Of a stretch of 64,000 nt of DNA, positions 24,173 through 32,728 are shown piece by piece. The first letter of the stretch is position 1. Each line of letters starts with the position of its first letter. A model generated the notes under the pieces. It searched no databases, had not been told where the DNA came from, and saw nothing but the letters and a program-made list of their open reading frames with translations. The position numbers and the translations under genes are program-made. Source of the stretch: Osedax fenrisi (lineage: Eukaryota; Annelida; Polychaeta; Sabellida; Siboglinidae); the NCBI GenBank assembly GCA_964019155.1, contig OZ025242.1:64855448-64919447 (forward strand). The letters are read 5' to 3'.

Positions 24173-25724
24173 TCTTATGCTTACGTCATGTTGAGTTGAA
24201 CCAATATAACTAGGAACCAATATATTTTAACTATTCTACATGTTTTATATCATAGGCTTTATATGTTTATCTGGTTTTCATGGTTTAAACACATGTATTC
24301 ATTCTTGTCTGATTTTATATTTAAATCGATATTTTTAGCCGTATCTTCAAATTTGTATAGTAGCTACTATAAACTAGTTTATTTGCATCTGTCAGACTAT
24401 TAGTTATTACAGCTATATCGTCAGAATAGTCAATATCAGTAATATGTACATCAGAGTATCTATTGATTTTTCTTTTGCAAGAGTGAAGCCGGGATGTAAA
24501 TTGCTATCCACTGATTTTTTCAATATATAGTGGAGACATATAATGCATATAAATTGTGCAAATGTATCTCCGTATAGTACTCCAGAGTTATATCGAAGAA
24601 AGGTGTGTCACCATCAGGTGATCTTACCATAGAGCGAGTATTATTGTATAACATCAATATGAAATTTATTATTTCAGTGGGTATACCCTATATGATTAAG
24701 ATATCTTTCATCTTTTCACGATTTATTGAATCAATGCAAGTGAAAATTCTATAAAGAAGAGAGTAGCTGGTAGGTTTTTAGACTTTACCACTTCTAGTAT
24801 ACGTTGAATGGTTAACATTTTTCATGTCGTTGATCTCTTTGTTCGGAAACCAATTTACTTTTTTCTCAGTGTAGGATCTATAGATATATCTCTGGTATTA
24901 TCCTATTTAATAGCATCAGGTTATATATCTTATCTGCAATTGGATTTAGTGTGATTCCCCGATAGTTTATTTGTGATATATATATATATATATATTGAAT
25001 ATAATTATAATGTATTTGTATCTACTAAGATGTATCTATTAAGAAAATTCTGTATTTGTAATTGTATCTACTATGATTTTTTTGAAAGTAATTGTATTAG
25101 TATCTATTATAAGAAAAAAGTGTGTAATTGTAATTGTATCTATTATATATTTTTGAGTATCGTGCCCAGCTCTGCCTAGAGGTCATATAAGTCCCTAATA
25201 CGGACACTCTAAATTTCTTAATACGGACACCCTATAACCAATCAGCGCGCAGCGTATGCACAATTCTGATTTTAATAAAAATCGCGTGCGTTATAATATT
25301 AATACCACCAATAAAGCTAATTCTAAAAAAATTATTATTTAGATACTTAAATTGTATTATTAATTAAAAAATAATAAAAATAAATAAATTATTAACTAAT
25401 TAAATTACAATATATTTTTTATAAAATTAATTATAAATAAAGTAATTGTAATTTGTCTGATTGATTCATCAATACTATATAGTTTATATAGTGGTATATA
25501 GGGTGTCCGTATTATAAAACAGGGTGTCCGTATTCGGACATGGGTACCGAATACGGACACCCCCGTTAATTATGGAATTAAAATATTAAATAAAATTTTA
25601 AAATTACAATAATATCTATAATCATATAATATTAATATATTGTAATTTTTGAATACAAATAATTAGTCATAAAAAGTTAAGACCATTTATTGTTAAAGTG
25701 TCCGTATTAGGTTACTTTCCCCTA

Positions 25725-26277
25725 TAGGTAGGACATATCTGTAGGATATATGTGACAACCGTAACAAATCATATTTATAATATATAGATAATTATAAAAA
25801 TAATAACTATAGTTACTATAGTAACACAATAATAAGAAGGATTTTAAGCCATGACATAAATTTTGAAAATATTTTCTAAATTTATTTATTTTAAAAATAA
25901 AAAAGGCGTTTTAGAAATAATTGTTAAGACAACACATTTATTTTTATAATATTAATAAACTATTTATTTATTTATGCGACGGGAATCTGAATAGAAGATA
26001 TTTAAAATAGAATATCTTGATCGTTTTTACGATTATTAATAACAAGCCCCCTATAACCTCAGGTTATATGAGGTTATAGGAGGTCATGTTAATAACGACA
26101 ATATTTATTTAGTGGTACTATATATAGATCTATTTAATAGATAACTATATAATATACTGTATAGTATATACGTTATACATTGTACGCATATCACGTGTCA
26201 CATATCACGATACAATCTATTAATATTATACGTATAAAATATACACACATTATACGAATTGTTATAGTTAGCTATAA
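25725..26277. other. AT-rich spacer upstream of gag
   Basis: Holds a perfect hairpin at about 26051-26081 (CCTATAACCTCA / TGAGGTTATAGG). A related word, CTCCTATAACCTCGAGG, occurs at 62603. A TATA-rich stretch precedes the gag start codon. No long terminal repeat could be delimited. Confidence 0.5.
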
Positions 26278-27066
26278 ATGAATAACAAAGAAATTAGACC
26301 AGTAGACAATATTAAACTTAAGGAAGAATCAATAATAACAGATAATACATATAAAAGAGAAATGACAGAATATAGAGCCGAACTAAAACTGAGTATGTTT
26401 TCAGGAAACGATGTTGAAGAATGGGTAGAAAAGGCCAGAGATTGTATGGAAGAGATTAAAGATGAACATAGAGCAAGCTTCATACGTCAACACCTACAGG
26501 GTAGGGCATATGAAGAAATGAAAATACAGTCAGATACAGTTAAAATTAATGCAGAAAAACTATTAGAAGCGTTGGAGAATTTGTTTGGTAAAATAGAGAC
26601 AGAACAACAGATAACGAGAAGACTGATGAATAGAATACAGTCCAGTAGAGAAGATATTGGTACTTATGTGTACGTACTTGCAAAAATGGCGAGAAAAATG
26701 AAGAAAAGTAATGATATGATGGTGAGAGATTGTTTTATAGAAGGGCTGAAATGTGCTAAGCTGAGATGGGATATCAACAGGGCAATCGAAAACAACAACA
26801 AAATGAGTTTTCTAGAAGCAAGAGAAATTGGGAGAAAATGGGAAAAAGAAGTAATGACAGAAGATGAAGATGACGAAGAAGAGATAGATACATACAAAAT
26901 GGGAGTATCAATGATGATATCAGATAAGGATAGAATAGAAAGACTAGAAAGACAGGTAGAGTTACAGAACAACGAAATAGAAATTCTAAATAAGAAGGTT
27001 GAACGGTTAACAATAACAAGGAGTGGATCTGAAAGAGAAGTTAGCCCGGTGAGAGAAATTAAATAA
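26278..27066 (+). CDS. gag: Ty3/gypsy Gag-like protein (intact frame)
   Basis: A 262-codon frame from ATG. The central region looks like a retrotransposon Gag capsid fold: LKLSMFSGNDVEEWVEKARD (about 38-57), HRASFIRQHLQGRAYEEM (62-80) and TEQQITRRLMNRIQSSREDI. The C-terminus is acidic (EDEDDEEEID) followed by a predicted coiled coil (IERLERQVELQNNEIEILNK). The stop at 27064 lies before a degraded stretch leading to the zinc knuckle, so Gag may be truncated or the knuckle separated by a nonsense change. Structural function is inferred from position and pattern. Confidence 0.75.
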   Translation: MNNKEIRPVDNIKLKEESIITDNTYKREMTEYRAELKLSMFSGNDVEEWVEKARDCMEEIKDEHRASFIRQHLQGRAYEEMKIQSDTVKINAEKLLEALENLFGKIETEQQITRRLMNRIQSSREDIGTYVYVLAKMARKMKKSNDMMVRDCFIEGLKCAKLRWDINRAIENNNKMSFLEAREIGRKWEKEVMTEDEDDEEEIDTYKMGVSMMISDKDRIERLERQVELQNNEIEILNKKVERLTITRSGSEREVSPVREIK

Positions 27067-27373
27067 TATTATCAAAGAAGACCAGAAACAGATTACAGAC
27101 CTACAGAAAATAACGAATACAACACTAGAAGAAAACCACAAGAATATAATAACAGAATAACATCACGAGATTATAGTCCAAGAAGAATTGAAGAAGAATT
27201 GAAGAAAAATATGTACAAAGACAACCGAAAGTAACATTTCAAGAATCCAATGTGTCTAATAGATAAGTTACATGTTACAACTGTGGTGAAAGAGGACATA
27301 TAAGTCGTCGCTGTAGACATGCCCATTTAAACTACTAAGCTCCTCTGAAAATTCCAGGGAGGAGTCTAGCTTA
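27067..27373 (+). pseudogene. Gag C-terminal region with zinc knuckle, frames broken
   Basis: Directly after the gag stop, readable pieces include RRPETDYRPTENNEYNTRRK. At 27273-27314 there is a CCHC zinc knuckle, CYNCGERGHISRRC (C-x2-C-x4-H-x4-C), the nucleocapsid RNA-binding motif. Stops flank it in the same frame, including a TAA three codons upstream. Confidence 0.8.
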
Positions 27374-27706
27374 ATGGGTATGTTAGCAGGTAGAAAAAGT
27401 ATTATAGAATGCATGATGGGTACGAGGAAGGTACAGATTCTGATAGGTAATGGAAGTCAAGTATCCATAATTAATGTTGAACTATTCAAGTTATTGAACG
27501 AAGATAAAAAGATTAACATACAAAATTTACCAAGTTATTTAAAAATAAAAACTGCTAATGGATCAGAATTAAATTGCATGGGTTATTGTAAAATAGACAT
27601 TACTATAAAAGGAGAAGAAATTAAAAATCAAGCTGTAACCATAAGTGAACATATAGATGATGAATATGAAGCTATTATTGGTACCAATATATTAGAGAAA
27701 ATTTAA
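27374..27706 (+). pseudogene. Retropepsin-like protease lacking the catalytic Asp
   Basis: A 110-codon frame aligns with Ty3/gypsy aspartic proteases. VQILIGNGSQVSIIN occupies the position of 'LIDTGSQxSxI', followed by LKIKTANGSELNCMG then YCKIDITI and the C-terminal YEAIIGTNIL ('xxILGxDxL'). The active-site triplet D-T/S-G is replaced by G-N-G, so the catalytic aspartate is missing. The frame starts at an internal ATG and is separated from Gag by stops. It cannot be a working protease. Confidence 0.75.
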
Positions 27707-27954
27707 AAATATATTAAAATATGCCAATTAAAATGTGAAGAGAAGTTGAGTACGAGAAACTTGAATATGGAATAGATAAATAAACTAAATAAAGTTTTAG
27801 AAGATGAAAAATAAGTATTTGCAAATAATGATATGGATATTGGTTGGACAGATAGAGTAAAACACCGCATTGAATTGATTAACGATGTATCGATAAAAAA
27901 GCCGTATAGAAGAATACCACCAAAATAACTAGAAGAAGTAAGAGAACATATTGA

Positions 27955-27998
27955 TAAATTATTATATTCATTGTTATTCTCGCATAAGGACTTGAATA

Positions 27999-28065
<67 letters not shown>

Positions 28066-28259
28066 GCGTATACGCTCATGCAGGCTATTACGTTTTATTT
28101 TAATAATACATTTTATAATAATATCTAGTGAATCAAATAAATTTGAATCAAGATCTTTTGCTATTAAATGCTCTCTTTGAATAACACAGTGCATTGTAAA
28201 TAATGTTGGTATTTCTTTTTTAAGTAATGCAGCAACTCCATTTATTCTGACAATCATTG
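27955..28259 (-). pseudogene. hAT transposase fragment (SCAND3/ZBED-like) interrupted by (TA)n
   Basis: On the minus strand from 28257 it reads GVAALLKKEIPTLFTMHC, VIQREHLIAKDL, SLDIIIKCIIKIKRNSLHER. This corresponds to the conserved 'GFxALVKKExPxxxxTHCxxHRxxLxxKxL...VVxxINxIRxxxLxxRI' stretch of SCAND3/ZBED5-group hAT transposases. A pure (TA)n tract (28001-28059) then intervenes, and coding sense resumes at 27998 with IFKSLCENNNEYNNL, the next conserved block ('xxFKxLCEExxxxHxxL'). The microsatellite has therefore grown inside the transposase while leaving a frame open. The left end abuts the gypsy fragment. Confidence 0.7.
28001..28060. repeat. (TA)n microsatellite inside hAT fragment
   Basis: About 60 bases of alternating TA between two transposase blocks. 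Confidence 0.9.
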
Positions 28260-28884
28260 ATGGAGACCATCAAATAATTATTAGAATAAATATGACATAA
28301 CATAAATTATTATTATTATTATTAATGACATAAGAAACTTTTCTCATTTATAACACCAGATGCTTTTTTCAATTGTTTCATAACATACACCTAGTAATAT
28401 CTTTTTATAAGTAGATTCTCAATCATAGGCCTTTCACTATCTTGTTATAATAATGTCTGCTATATAGACATTATATTTGTTATATATTTTATTATAAAAT
28501 TTATAGTTTTAATTTTTATTTTCTAATACCTAACAACTCTAAATGCCCCAACACATTTTCTAATAGCCCCCGTTAAGAATTGCTGACATTAACACTTACA
28601 AATATAAATCGTTAAATTAAATACATATACCACATACGTCTATAAGGGTTTCCATCTATAGATGTGTTCATAAAACTCAAATACAATATTAAAATAGGAA
28701 TAAGCCCTGTTTTTTTGTGTATATTTCAAATTAATTTATTAATTATATTAAGAATTTATCATACTAATATGATTTATATATAAAAATAATTGTATATATT
28801 ATATTTTTAAGTATATATTTAAAAAAAAAAAATTATTAAATAAAAAGTTTTTATTATAATTTTATTGTGAAATATCAAAAAAAT
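28260..28884. other. AT-rich spacer
   Basis: No gene or recognised repeat is seen. Confidence 0.6.
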
Positions 28885-28955
28885 TGCATTGGCCGGGAAT
28901 CGAACCCGGGCCGCTCGCGTGGCAGGCGAACATTCTACCACTGAACCACCAATGC
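28885..28955 (-). tRNA. tRNA-Gly (GCC), second copy
   Basis: Same 71-nt sequence as 19170-19240 on the same strand: acceptor GCATTGG/CCAATGC, anticodon GCC, B box GGGTTCGATTCC, discriminator A. The flanks are unrelated beyond AT-richness, so it is a dispersed duplicate under selection or recent. A T-run downstream on the minus strand (the A-run at 28878-28883) could serve as polymerase III terminator. Confidence 0.97.
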
Positions 28956-29063
28956 TTTATGAATAATTATTCATTATTCATTATTCATAATTATTAATAT
29001 TCATATAAATATATAAATAATATTTATATAAATTCAACTTATTATATAATAATGATATATATA

Positions 29064-29190
29064 GAGTACCAGTAAACTCGGACCAGGTAAACTCGGACCA
29101 CTTTTGAGGTAAACTCGGACCACTTTTAAAGTAAACTCGGACCACTTTTTAAAAACATAAAGAAGATTCGGACCACTTTTAAAATAACTA
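29064..29190. repeat. GTAAACTCGGACCAC word repeat (possible MITE end)
   Basis: GTAAACTCGGACCA occurs four times in tandem between 29072 and 29146 with spacers CTTTTNA, plus a decayed fifth copy, ATTCGGACCACTTTTAAA, at 29166. It begins after TATATATAGAGTACC. The pattern resembles the reiterated-word ends of the TA-target MITEs, but a matching right end was not found. Confidence 0.55.
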
Positions 29191-29416
29191 TATTTTGTAT
29201 ATTTCTATAATATAATAGGCTTTAACTTATAAGTTAAAAGTATAATTTCACTGTATATAATTATATTTACATTTTTATTTAATTATTAAAGACATTATAT
29301 ATATATAATTACAAATAATATATATTATTATTATAAATAAATTACAAAATATTAAAATAAATTATATTATTATTAAAATAATAATATTTACATTAATATT
29401 ACAAAATTAAAAATTA

Positions 29417-29728
29417 TAACTTAATTATAATTCAAATATTTTACGTACACAGGGTACCAATATATTTTTGAAAGCCCGTTAAATTGCTATTAGATGTAAT
29501 AGATAATATGTGTATAATAAGCAAACTGTTATATTAAGGATACTAATTAATTATATTTGTTATACATTTTATTTCAAATAAAATAGGATATATTAAAAAT
29601 TATTAGTATTATAAATAACTTAATTATAATTAGAATATTATACGTACATAGGGTAACTATATAGTTTCTGAAAGTCCGTTTAATTTCAATTAGAAGCAAT
29701 GGATAATATTTGTACAATTATTTGTAAC
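29417..29728. repeat. Direct repeat pair of about 105 bp
   Basis: The segment near 29417-29520 (CTTAATTATAATTC ... TTTTACGTACACAGGGTA ... GAAAGCCCGTTAAATT) is repeated with divergence at 29621-29728 (ACGTACATAGGGTAACTATA ... GAAAGTCCGTTTAATT). No coding sense was seen. Confidence 0.6.
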
Positions 29729-30039
29729 AATAATATAAGACCAAACTAAGTATTTATATTTATACTTTACAGTATAATTATATTATATTGTATATATGTA
29801 GAAGCCGCTAGTATCGACATCCCAGGAGCATCCGAAAATATGCGATACAGCCGTTTGTCATTACGTACATCGTAAGATAAAATGTAAAATGTGGCCCACT
29901 TTAAGTGGCACTTACTAAATGACTTGGTAGAATTTAAGAATAAATTGAATTTAAAATTCAATTTATATTTATATTTATATTTAAATTCATTATTATAACG
30001 ATTATGATATTAATTATCAAAGAAAAAATATATGATTCC

Positions 30040-30481
30040 ATGCAAATTGCATATTATATTGTGTATTATCATAATTAGAATTATCATTATGATAATCATT
30101 ATCATTATCATAATTATTATAAGAATTATGCTAATAATTATTATAATAATAATTATTATTATTACTATTATAGTAACTATAATTATTATAATAATAATTA
30201 TAATAATTATAATAATTATTATTAGGTATAATAATGAAATTTTATTGTATTATTATAATAATTATAATAATAATTAATCCTACTATTATAATAATTATAA
30301 TAATAATAATTATTATTGCAATAATCATTATTATAATGTATTATAAATTATAATTATAATTAATTATAAATATCCTACTATTTAAAATAATTTTAAATAC
30401 TATTTAAAATAGGCTAATAATAATTATTATAATTAATTTAAGTAATAATTAGTAGTAATAATTATTATTACGAATAATTAT

Positions 30482-30539
<58 letters not shown>

Positions 30540-30540
30540 T
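30040..30540. repeat. Degenerate ATT/ATA low-complexity block and (AAT)n
   Basis: Long stretches of ATTATTATAATAATT-type simple sequence ending in a pure (AAT)n tract at 30481-30538. A poly-Ile frame here is spurious. Confidence 0.85.
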
Positions 30541-30645
30541 AAATAGTTTAATAATAATTAGATTAGTATATATATATATATAATATTATTTGAGTATTAT
30601 TATTTTATTTCGTTATATATAAGAAATTTCTGTCATAAAATATAC

Positions 30646-30717
30646 GGGGGTATAGCTCAGTGGTAGAGCAATCGACTGCAGATCGATAGGTCACTAGTTC
30701 AAATCTGGTTGCCCCCT
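30646..30717 (+). tRNA. tRNA-Cys (GCA), copy 1
   Basis: 72 nt with acceptor GGGGGTA/TGCCCCC and discriminator T, A box TAGCTCAGTGGTAGAGC, anticodon loop CTGCAGA carrying GCA, anticodon stem TCGAC/GTCGA-like pairing (ATCGA/TCGAT), and B box AGTTCAAATCT. There is no intron. A run of T follows within 12 bases (AATATATTTTTT), suitable as polymerase III terminator. Same strand and same sequence as the gene at 32208. Confidence 0.97.
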
Positions 30718-31138
30718 AATATATTTTTTAAAATTTTCATATCCTAAATATATATATATATGATGATGATGATAACAATTATATTTCGTTTTATTTGTTT
30801 ACATAAAATATACTTATGCATTACACGAATTAAAAATTATAACATTTATCATAATAAATAATAATAAAATAGTGAATATAATTTTTTTAAATGGAAGTAA
30901 ACAGTAACATATACAATTGACTATTCATTAATAATTTAGGGGGATAATTGCCCATTCATACATAATTAAATTAATAATTGAGGTGGCACGAATGGTTTAC
31001 TATATATAATATATATTATCCCATATAGGATTATGTTTTTGAAGATTTGAGGTTGGATAGGTTATATTATAATATATATATATTATTATACCTTATTATT
31101 ATACCTATATTATATATATTATAATATATATGATATAG

Positions 31139-31594
31139 CCCAGCAAACAGTAAGAGCAGCATAATAGCAGCATAACAGCAAATGCTAGAGCCTCAAATGT
31201 TTACATTGTGCTATTATGCTGCTATTAAATGTCTATTATGCTGCTATTATGCTGCTATTAATTTGTAATGATATTATGCTGCAGTTATGCTGCTATTATG
31301 CTGATATTATGCTGCTATTAATTTTAAATGTCTATTATGCTGCTATTATGCTGCTATTATAATAATAGCATCATAATAGCAGCATAATAGACATTCAAAA
31401 TTAATAGCAGCATAATATCAGCATAATAGCAGCATAACAGCAGCATAACAGCAGCATAATATCATTACAAATTAATAGCAGCATAATATCAGCATAATAT
31501 ACATTTAATAGCAGCATAATAGCACAATGTAAACATTTGAGGCTCTAGAATTTGCTGTTATGCTGCTATTATGCTGCTCTTACTGTTTGCTGGG
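31139..31594. mobile_element. 456-bp hairpin MITE with CCCAGCAAACA ends
   Basis: The left end CCCAGCAAACAGTAAGAGCA is mirrored exactly at the right end, and the whole element is one near-perfect inverted repeat, folding at about 31370. Both arms consist of a reiterated 9-15-base word, GCAGCATAATA (or its complement), with ATATCA/TTAATAG variants. The dinucleotide AG lies on both sides. A second element with the same first eleven bases is at 61330-61646. No protein is encoded. The superfamily is unknown to me. Confidence 0.9.
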
Positions 31595-31976
31595 AGGGTG
31601 AATGTGTTGCAAAAAAGTGATGTTAATTGATAATTAATTATGATAGTCACTATAGTGACGATATATCATAGTGCGCTTAATAATGTAGATAATCTATGAT
31701 TTTAAATATATTTATAAATACTCTTTAAAAAGAGTAGGGAATACTTTAAATGGCCAATATAAGAAGAAGGTAATATCATGAATATGTTAAGAAGGTGGAT
31801 TGTCTATAGATAGGTATGAATATTTAGGGATTTGTATATAGTAAAATGCAGTTTCGTGCTTTTTGAGAAATATTATATTTCTCATATTCTCATATTTAAT
31901 ATAACCAAAAACATGAGGTTTTATGGCCCATAATATTGGAAAATAAGATACTTCTTTATATATAATATATAGTATA

Positions 31977-31977
<1 letters not shown>

Positions 31978-32018
<41 letters not shown>

Positions 32019-32042
32019 TATATATATATATATATATATATT
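31978..32042. repeat. (AT)n microsatellite, two blocks
   Basis: Two alternating AT tracts separated by ACTAT. The surrounding 31600-32200 shows no gene. Confidence 0.9.
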
Positions 32043-32207
32043 ATAGTATTAGCCTGAAGAATAATTAATATTGAAGAGAGTAAAATGTGTCTACTATGTA
32101 AAACTAATGCGTTGTTTTTTTTCGATGAATCATTGTTTATAAATATATTTGATATTTACATTGTATTTCGTTATATAAGTATAGAGAGTTCATCATATTA
32201 TATATAC

Positions 32208-32279
32208 GGGGGTATAGCTCAGTGGTAGAGCAATCGACTGCAGATCGATAGGTCACTAGTTCAAATCTGGTTGCCCCCT
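32208..32279 (+). tRNA. tRNA-Cys (GCA), copy 2
   Basis: Identical tRNA body to 30646-30717. Flanks are also partly shared: upstream TTTCGTTATATA and the TATAC immediately before the gene, and downstream CTAATATATTTTTAAAA then ATTTTCAT/ATTGTCAT. This suggests duplication of a unit larger than the tRNA, or conserved polymerase III flanking signals. The CCCAGC hairpin element lies between the two genes. Confidence 0.97.
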
Positions 32280-32728
32280 AATATATTTTTAAAAATTGTC
32301 ATGTCATAAATATACCATGTTCTTAAGAATTCTTTGATGGGTACTTCATTAATAATGCAAAAAATATGATGTCAATACAGTTAATACATAATAATTATGT
32401 AACACATATATATATATATATATATAAATTGTTCATAACAATTATTTAATTACCTCAACACATATTTCGTAACCTAAAAGACTACTTTTAGACTGAGTTA
32501 ACATATTAAACGCAGCATTACACACGATAAATAATAGTGTAGTAGACATATTTAATTTCATACAATGTCTTTGAACTATAATTTTAAAGTAAGTTATTTA
32601 GTGTAGGAGAAAGATGGGTAACAATAAGATGAATAAACAATGAACATCAACATTTATAAATGAAATATGCATTTTATGAAACTTTATTCAAATAATTAAA
32701 AATAAATGAAATTAAATTAAAGTTGGAT
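32280..32728. other. AT-rich spacer
   Basis: A short (AT)n tract lies at 32405-32426. No gene is seen. Confidence 0.6.

Larger units (their letters stand above)
20645..24965 (-). pseudogene. LINE family D reverse transcriptase, split by hAT-B
   Basis: Minus-strand RTE-like RT inside hAT element A. At the 5' side (24960 to 24880) it reads NYRGITLNPIADKIYNLMLL. At about 24445-24370 it reads the catalytic-site relative DYSDDIAVITNSLTDANKL (consensus YADDIAL). After an interruption by hAT-B (21153-24164) it resumes at 21150 with STWATLNILNIIWKSNLS, RNFFRATVETVFVYGS and TLTTTLDKTKF. It ends near 20645 with the family-D tail. Joining 24172 to 21152 restores the local order RIG-STWATLN in one frame. 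Frameshifts are frequent, so it is a relic. Confidence 0.75.
20092..25182. mobile_element. hAT-like element A inside the MITE, 8-bp target duplication
   Basis: The left terminus CAGAGCTGGGCAGTATCG begins at 20100 and the right terminus CGTGCCCAGCTCTG ends at 25174. CCTAGAGG is duplicated exactly at 20092-20099 and 25175-25182. An 8-bp duplication with CAGAGCTGGGCA-type ends is the hAT signature. Both ends carry subterminal repeats of GTATTTGTATCTATTA (20167-20240 and 25010-25150). No hAT transposase is seen. The middle is filled by a LINE and a second hAT. Confidence 0.92.
19736..25722 (+). mobile_element. TA-target MITE family 'GTGTCCGTATT', copy B, hosting nested elements
   Basis: The left end GGGGAAAGTAACCGAATACG follows TA (19734-19735). 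The right end CGTATTAGGTTACTTTCCCC precedes TA (25723-25724). The outer 363 bases and the last 540 bases match copy A in order. The 5.1 kb between 20100 and 25174 is a foreign insertion flanked by an 8-bp duplication. Removing it restores a MITE of about 0.9 kb. Confidence 0.9.
26278..27958 (+). mobile_element. Ty3/gypsy-type LTR retrotransposon fragment (gag, protease, start of RT)
   Basis: The order gag, zinc knuckle, aspartic protease, beginning of RT is that of Ty3/gypsy (Metaviridae-type) elements. The RT entry segment near 27840-27958 reads IGWTDRVKHRIELIND then KKPYRRIPP, stop, LEEVREHIDKL, matching the usual 'HRIxLxDxxPIKxPYRRIPP'. The element then stops abruptly at a hAT fragment, so most of pol and both LTRs are missing or unrecognised. 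Confidence 0.82.

Noticed and set aside
26268..27019. Minus-strand serine/leucine-rich frames opposite gag
   Set aside because: Antisense shadows of the Gag frame. They lack independent start context and known domains.
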